From Pogostemon cablin (lineage: Eukaryota; Streptophyta; Magnoliopsida; Lamiales; Lamiaceae), in the NCBI GenBank assembly GCA_023678885.1, contig CM043005.1, positions 11,522,314 to 11,586,313 on the forward strand: a DNA stretch of 64,000 nucleotides. The letters are read 5' to 3'. A program made the position numbers and the translations under genes. Of the stretch, positions 57,721 through 64,000 are shown piece after piece. Positions within the stretch are counted from its first letter, which is position 1. Each line of letters begins with the position of its first letter. The notes under the pieces were generated by a model. That model had not been told where the DNA came from, did no database searches, and was given only the letters and a program-made list of their open reading frames with translations.

Positions 57721-58338
57721 GCTCATCCAAGGGCCTACTTGCACGGAATCAAGTTCAGCCCAACGCGCAACATCAAACTACACCATCTGTCGTTCAGGGT
57801 TCGCAACCGTAGGAACCTGGGAATCCAATCTCCACCGTTCAGAATCTACGCCTGTGAGTTTTGAACATGCTGTCCAAATTACAGGTCGATCCAACGGATA
57901 GATTGTGAGAAATAGCTCTTTTCCCTCGACTCCGCAGAACAGAATTGCCCAAAAAACTGCTTCTGTTTTCGGCGTATTCCCGATAACACAAAGCTCCAAA
58001 TACGATCTTCACCGTTCAGAATGTACATCGACAAAATCTGAACATGCTGACCAAAAATCAGCCTGATCCGATGGTTGAAACTCTGGTTATTGCCTCTGAA
58101 ATATCACTGCGCTGGATTTTTTCTCAATTTCTTCCTTCCATGTGAAATTGACGAACAGTTTTCGTCGAATCCTCTCACACACAACCATCAACGAACAGAT
58201 ATGATATAGGGTATATTTCACATAGGGATATTCATGGTTTGCGCAATAAAACCAAAACCCTAAACATGCGATCCTAATTTCGAAAAATTAATCACATAAA
58301 CCCTAGCCTAACGTGTCACGCTTCACCATGAAACCGAA
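57721..58338 (-). other. Copia-3 leader next to the primer site
   Basis: Corresponds to copia-2 25378-26690. It contains one to two diverged units of the sequence that forms the 177-bp array in copia-2 (CACCGTTCAGAATGTACATC near 58010 and CACCGTTCAGAATCTACG near 57835). It has no coding capacity. Confidence 0.7.
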
Positions 58339-58350
58339 GCTCTGATACCA
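58339..58350 (-). other. Copia-3 primer binding site (initiator tRNA-Met)
   Basis: The - strand reads TGGTATCAGAGC, two bases from the 5' LTR. Confidence 0.92.
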
Positions 58351-58352
58351 AT

Positions 58353-59745
58353 TGTTGGCACTTGGATCATTTGGTTAACGTGACCCATTAGGGATTCATA
58401 CGTTTCTATCACAGCGGAAGCAATAAATCATTGAAACGATTACCGTTCACCAAGGTATGTTGATGAAGATTGATTCTCGCAGGCAGCCTGTGCAGTCCCA
58501 CGAGAATGGCCATAACTTTCATGTCTGATGTCGGAATTGAGTGATCTTTGCGTTCAGGCGATCCTCTCTACGACGGTATTCCGTCAGTATATTGATCATC
58601 AAATTCTGAGTACTTTACGATTTTATATAAATTTCGCAAGGTGGCAGATAGCAGCAGCAAACTACCTTCTGATCTTCTGCCGTATGTCCCAAGTCCGATC
58701 TCGACGTCGTGTGGGCGACGATCTACGAGACCTCCTCAATCTGCTCTCAACCCTCATCACACCTGAATAATCAGTTAGATTAGATTAGGGTTCCAGATAA
58801 GTTGAGGTGACTTATATACATGGGCTACAGCAGGGACCAGGAGGAGAAATTGGGTTGGGCCTCCATTGGACTTAAGTATCCAAGCTTAGCCCAAAGCTTA
58901 TACTTAAGTCCAATAATAATAATATATTCCACTAAAATATTATTATTGCACTACCGTACCAATCCCAAAATTACGTTTTGGGCTCCTTCTTATTATGAGC
59001 CCGTTAGTCTCCCTATGTTTAAGATATACAATGTCCATTAATTAATTTAAGTTACTAACAACTCAATTAATTAATATCTCATCCAAGAGTAGTACCACTC
59101 AACCTCATTATCATGTCGGAATAAATTCCACCTGCAGGGTTTACATGATAATCCTTATGAGCTCCTCAAGGGGACATCATCAAACTATGACGGACACGGA
59201 TTCCTTCTACAATCAACAGCACACCATAGAGACAGCACTATTTCCCAACTCATCGAGTTTGTTGATTTAATTACATGTAAATCTCACCCATTGATGAATC
59301 AAAGAAATACATACTGCCCTACGTGTCGAGGTTATTGTATAGGGATTAAGAGCACGAACTTCCATAATAACTGAGATCAAGTTCTCCTATAAGTCAGTAT
59401 AAGTCGAACGATCTCAAGCGGTCCTGCTCAATACACACAAGTGCACTAATGTGATTCTATAGCCAAGACAAGCTAATACCAAACCACACTACAACCATCC
59501 CGATAGAGAGTCCCCGTCTATCTCGGTTGTGAGCATCTGTTTATACTTTATAAGGAAACCAATAATACGATCTTCCGCGTGTTGTCGCACAACATATTAT
59601 CTACAGTATAAAGTAAGTGGACTATTGCATCGAACATATGAATAAATTATAAGATGAAATCATTTGATCATATGATTCTCATTTCAAATTAATTGTTATA
59701 ACATTGTTCATACAAAAAGCTAGACTTTTAGTATACAATCCAACA
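58353..59745 (-). repeat. Copia-3 5' LTR
   Basis: The + strand begins TGTTGGCACT and ends ATCCAACA, 1393 bp. It differs from the left LTR at roughly 35-40 positions by eye. Confidence 0.94.
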
Positions 59746-59750
59746 AGAAC
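59746..59750 (+). repeat. Target site duplication of copia-3, right copy
   Basis: AGAAC, identical to 51390-51394. Confidence 0.88.
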
Positions 59751-62700
59751 ATGTTTTCAGAGTATAAAATGCTAGGAAGCTTGCACCGTAGAGTCACAAA
59801 AAACTCACAGTGTAGAGCAAATTCTACTCCGTGAGCCAGGTCAAGAACTCCTTGAAGGGAACATTGTCTTACCATTTTTATGGTCAAATTAATTATTAGA
59901 CATAAGAATATAGTTGGAGAACATGTTTTTAAAGTATACAAATGCTAGGAAACTTGCACCGTATACTCACTAAAAACTCACAGCGCAGAGCATATTCTAC
60001 TCCGTGAGCCAAGTTAAGAACTCCTTGAAATGAGCATTTTATTGCCATTTTTATGGTCAAATTAGTTATTAGACATGAGAATATAGTTGGAGAACATGTT
60101 TTCAGAGTATAAAAATGCTTGGAAGCTTGCGTTATAGAGTCACTAAAAAGTCAAAGTGCAGAGATGATTCTACTCCGTGAGCCAGATCAAGAACTCGATG
60201 TGAGCATTTTCTTGCCATTTTTATGGTCAAATTAGTTATTATACATGAGTATATAGTTGAAGAACATGTTTTTAGAGTATATAACTGCTATGAAGCTTGC
60301 ACCATATAGTCAATAAAAACAAACAGTGCAGAGATGATTCTACTCCGTGAGCTAGATCAAGAACTCCTTGAAGTGAGCATTTTCTTCCTATTTTTATGGT
60401 AAAATTAGTTATTAGATATAAGAATATAGTTGGAGAACATGTTTACAAAGTATAAAAATGTTCGGAAGCTTTCGCCATAGAGTCAATAGAAAGTCAAAGC
60501 GCAGAGCAGATTCTGCTCCGTGAGCCAGGTCAAGAACTCTTTGAAGTGAACATTTTCTTGCCATTTTTATGGTCAAATTAGTTATTAGACATGAGAATTT
60601 AGTTGGAGAACATGTTTTGAAAGTATAAAAATGCTAGGAAGCTTGAGCCATAGCGTCACTAAAAAGTAAAAGTGCAGTCCTGATTCTACTCCGTGAACCA
60701 GGTCAAGAACCCCTTGAAGTGAGCATTTTCTAGCCATTTTTACAGTTAAATTAGTTATTAGACATGAAAATATAGGTGGAGAACATGTTTTCAGAGTATA
60801 AAGATGCTAGGAAGCTTGCGCCATAGAGTCACTAAAAAGTAAAGTCCAGTACTGATTCTACTCCGTAAGCCAGGTCAAGAACTCCCCGAAGTGAGCATTT
60901 TCTTACCATTTTTATGGTCAAATTAGTTATTAAACATGAGAATATAGTTGGAGAATATGTTTTCAGAGTATAAAAATACTAGGAAGCTTGTACCATAGAG
61001 TCACTAAAAAGTCAAAGTGCAGAGCTGATTCTATTCCGTTAGCCAGGTCAAGAACTCCTCGAATTGAGCATTTTCTTGCCATTTTTATGGTCAAATTAGT
61101 TATTAGACATGAGAATACAGTTGTAGAAATTGTTTTCAGAGTATAAAAATGCTAGGAAGCTTGCGCCATAGAGTCACTAAAAAGTCAAAGTGCAGAGCTG
61201 ATTCTACTCCTTTAGCCAGGTAAAGAAGTACTTGAAGCGAGTATTTTCTTTCCATTTTTATGGTCAAATTAGTTATTAGTCTTGTGAATATTATTGGATA
61301 ATATATTTTTAGAGTATATAACTGCTACGAATCTTGCACCATAGAGTCACTAAAAACTCACAGTGCAGAGCTGATTCTACTCTGTGAGCTAGGTCAAGAA
61401 CTACTTGAAGTAAGCATTTTCTGGCCATTTTTATGGTCAACTCAGTTATTAATCATAAGAATATAGTTGGAGAATATGTTTTCATTGTATAAAAATGCTA
61501 GGAAGCTTACGCCTATAGTCACTAAAAAGTCAAAGTGCAGAGCTGATTCTACTCCGTCAGCTAGGTCAAGAAGTCCTTGAAGTGAGCATTTTCTTGCCGT
61601 TTTATGGTCAAATTAATTATTAGAAATGAGAATATAGTTGGAGAATATGTTTTCATAGTATAAAAATGCAAGGAAGCTTGCACCGTAGAGTTACTAAAAA
61701 CTCATAGTGCAGAGCAGATTCTACTCCATGAGCCAGGTCAAGAATTCCTTGAAGTGAGCATTTTCTTGCCATTTTTATGGTCTAATTAGTTATTAGACAT
61801 GGGAATATAGTTGGAGAATATGTTTTCAAAGTATAAAAAAGCTAGGAAGCTTGCGCAATAGAGTCACTAAAAAGCAAAAGTGCAGAGCTTATTCTACTCC
61901 GTGAGCCACATCAAGAACTCCTTGAAGTGAGCATTTTCTTATCATTTTTATGCTGAAATTAGTTATTAGACATGAGAATATAGTTGGAGAAAATGTTTTC
62001 AGAGTATAAAAATGCTAGGAAGCTTGCACCGTAGAGTCACTAAAAACTCATAGTGCAGAGCAAATTCTACTTCGTGAGCCAGGTCAAAAACTATTTGATG
62101 TGAACATTTTCTTGCCATTTTTATGGTCAAATCAGTTATTAGACATGATAATTTAGTTGGAGAACATGTTTTCAAAGTATAAAAATGCTAGGAAGCTTGC
62201 GCCATAGCGTCACTAAAAAGTAAAAGTGCAGTGCTGATTCTAATCCATGAGCCAGGTCAAGAACACCTTGAAGTGAGCATTTTCGTGCATTTTTACGGTC
62301 AAATTAGTTATTAGACATGAGAATATAGGTGGAGAACATATTTCCAGAGTATAAAAATGCTAGGAAGCTTGCACAATAGAGTCACTAAAAAGTCAAAGTG
62401 CAGAGCTTATTCTACCCCGTGATCCACGTCAAGAACTCCTTGATGTGAGCATTTTCTTATCATTTTTATTGTCAAATTAGTTATTAGACATGAGAATACA
62501 GTTGTAGAACATGTTTTAAGAGTATAAAATGCTAGGAAGCTTGCACCGTAGAGTCACAAAAAACTCACAGTGTAGAGCAAATTCTACTCCGTGAGCCAGG
62601 TCAAGAACTCCTTGAAGGAAACATTGTATTGCATTTTTATGGTCAAATTAATCATTAGACATGAGAATATAGTTGGAGAACATGTTTTAAAAGTATACAA

Positions 62701-64000
62701 ATGCTAGGAATCTTGCACCGTATAGTCACTAAAAGCTCACAGCGCAGAGCATATTCTACTCCATGAGCCAGTTCAAGAACTCCTTGAAATGAGCATTTTA
62801 TTGCCATTTTTATGGTCAAATTAGTTATTAGACATGAGAATATAGTTGGAGAACATGTTTTCAGCGTATAAAAATGCTTGTAAGCTTGCGTTATAGAGTC
62901 ACTAAAAAGTCAAAGTGCAGAGATGATTCTACTCCGTGAGCCAGATCAAGAACTCCTTGATGTGAGCATTTTCTTGCCATTTTTATGGTCAAATTAGTTA
63001 TTGTACATAAGTATATAGTTGGAGAACATGTTTTTAGAGTATATAACTGCTATGAAGCTTGCACCATATAGTCAATAAAAACAAACAGTGCAGAGATGAT
63101 TCTACTCCGTGAGCTAGATCAAGAACTCCTTGAAGTGAGCATTTTCTTGCCATTTTTATTGTAAAATTAGTTATTAGATATAAGAATATAGTTGGAGAAA
63201 ATGTTTACAAAGTATAAAAATGCTAGGAAGCTTTCGCCATAGAGTCACTAGAAAGTCAAAGCGCAGAGCAGATTCTACTCCGTGAGCCAGGTCAAGAACT
63301 CTTTGAAGTGAACATTTTCTTGCCATTTTTATGGTCAAATTAGTTATTAGACATGAGAATTTAGTTGGAGAACATGTTTTGAAAGTATAAAAATGCTGGG
63401 AAGCTTGAGCCATAACGTCACTAACAGGTAAAAGTGCAGTGCTGATTCTACTCCGTGAACCAGGCCAAGAACTCCTTGAAGTGAGCATTTTCTAGCCATT
63501 TTTACAGTTAAATTAGTTATTAACATGAGAATATAGGTAGAGAACATGTTTTCAGAGTATAAAGATGCTAGAAAGCTTGCGCCATAGAGTTACTAAAAAG
63601 TAAAAAGTCCAGAACTGATTCTACTCCGTAAGCCAGGTCAAGAACTCCCCGAAGTGAGCATTTTCTTGCCATTTTTATGGTCAAATTTATCTATTAGACA
63701 TGAGAATATAGTTGGAGAATATGTTTTCAGAGTATAAAATTGCTAGGAAGCTTGCGCCATAGAGTCACTAAAAAGTCAAAGTGCTGAGCTGATTCTACTC
63801 CGTTAGCCAGGTCAAGAACCCCTCGAATTGAGCATTTTCTTACCATTTTTATGGTCAAATTAGTTATTAGACATGAGAATACAGTTGTAGAAATTGTTTT
63901 CAGAGTATAAAAATGCTAGGAAGCTTGCTCCATAGAGTCACTAAAAAGTCAAAGTGCAGAGCTGATTCTACTCCGTTAGCCAGGTAAAGAAGTACTTGAA
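59746..64000 (+). repeat. 173-bp satellite array, forward segment, right of copia-3
   Basis: About 24-25 monomers, continuing past the window end. Distinct variants recur about 2760 bp apart: the CACAAAAAACTCACAGTGTA type at about 59795 and 62560, the AATAAAAACAAACAGTGC type at about 60310 and 63075, and the GAATACAGTTGTAGAAATTG type at about 61112 and 63876. That spacing is 16 monomers. - strand ORFs here (for example 63174-63488) are by-products. Confidence 0.96.

Larger units (their letters stand above)
51395..59745 (-). mobile_element. Copia-3, complete Tork/Angela-like copia inserted in the satellite
   Basis: 8351 bp on the - strand with LTRs of 1382 and 1393 bp (about 97% identical by eye, plus a 9-bp deletion in the left one), polypurine tract, primer site and AGAAC duplication. 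Joining the flanks restores a normal satellite monomer. Pol keeps the integrase core, but all frames are broken. The leader has a 62-bp tandem array not seen in copia-2. Confidence 0.95.

Noticed and set aside
57353..57730. 125-codon - strand ORF rich in HQVRL and IRFD repeats
   Set aside because: Translation of the 62-bp array. The array length is not a multiple of three and the ORF repeats in several frames.
59720..63547. Several - strand ORFs of 66-104 codons with similar peptides (CSLQGVLDLAHGVE)
   Set aside because: They are the same satellite monomer translated many times; 173 bp does not preserve frame and each ORF ends within one or two monomers.
44463..64000. CRISPR-like array
   Set aside because: Units are contiguous 173-bp monomers without unique spacers, in plant retroelement DNA.

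Overview
This window is nuclear DNA of a flowering plant, most likely heterochromatin at or near a centromere. No host protein-coding gene, tRNA or rRNA gene could be supported. Nearly everything is retrotransposon sequence or tandem repeat: Ty3/gypsy elements of the Athila/Tat type, Ty1/copia elements resembling the Tork/Angela group, L1-type LINEs, and a 173-bp satellite. The plant assignment rests on the element families: DUF4283 plus CCHC ORF1 LINEs, Athila-type pol, a tRNA-Asp primer site and initiator-Met copia primer sites. Species cannot be told from the sequence.

Left part (1-17.9 kb). A decayed Athila-type element (copy A) runs on the + strand: gag, protease, RT, RNase H, integrase, a spacer, and a third ORF in the envelope-like position that appears to begin with a tiny spliced exon. 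A near full-length LINE on the - strand (30-5623) sits inside its gag, bounded by an 18-bp target duplication. A truncated copia (copia-1, - strand, 13882-17276) interrupts the third ORF. A piece of Athila tail, the end of an Ale-like copia with its LTR, and a LINE 3' end follow.

Middle part (19.5-44.5 kb). A LINE (+ strand) carries two insertions: a 5'-truncated LINE (21320-23355) with an 8-9 bp target duplication and poly(A), and a complete copia (copia-2, 23970-32538) with 1394-bp LTRs and target duplication AACAG. Then come Athila third-ORF and tail sequences (copies B and C), a complete 1873-bp gypsy LTR flanked by a polypurine tract on the left and a tRNA-Asp primer site on the right, a gene-free leader, and a 5'-truncated copia (copia-4) whose 3' LTR is cut off by satellite DNA.

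Right part (44.5-64 kb). A 173-bp satellite array begins in inverted orientation (44463-46576), turns around across a short spacer, and continues on the + strand to the window end. A complete copia (copia-3, - strand, 51395-59745, target duplication AGAAC) is inserted in it. Monomer variants recur every 16 monomers (about 2.76 kb), which is a higher-order repeat.

The elements do not act as a gene system. Insertion order can be read from the nesting: Athila A before LINE-1A and copia-1; host LINE before the truncated LINE and copia-2; satellite before copia-3. The points most worth following are the satellite with its higher-order structure and inversion, the copy-specific tandem arrays in the copia leaders, the spliced third ORF of Athila, and the chimeric LINE frame. 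All identity and repeat counts were made by eye.
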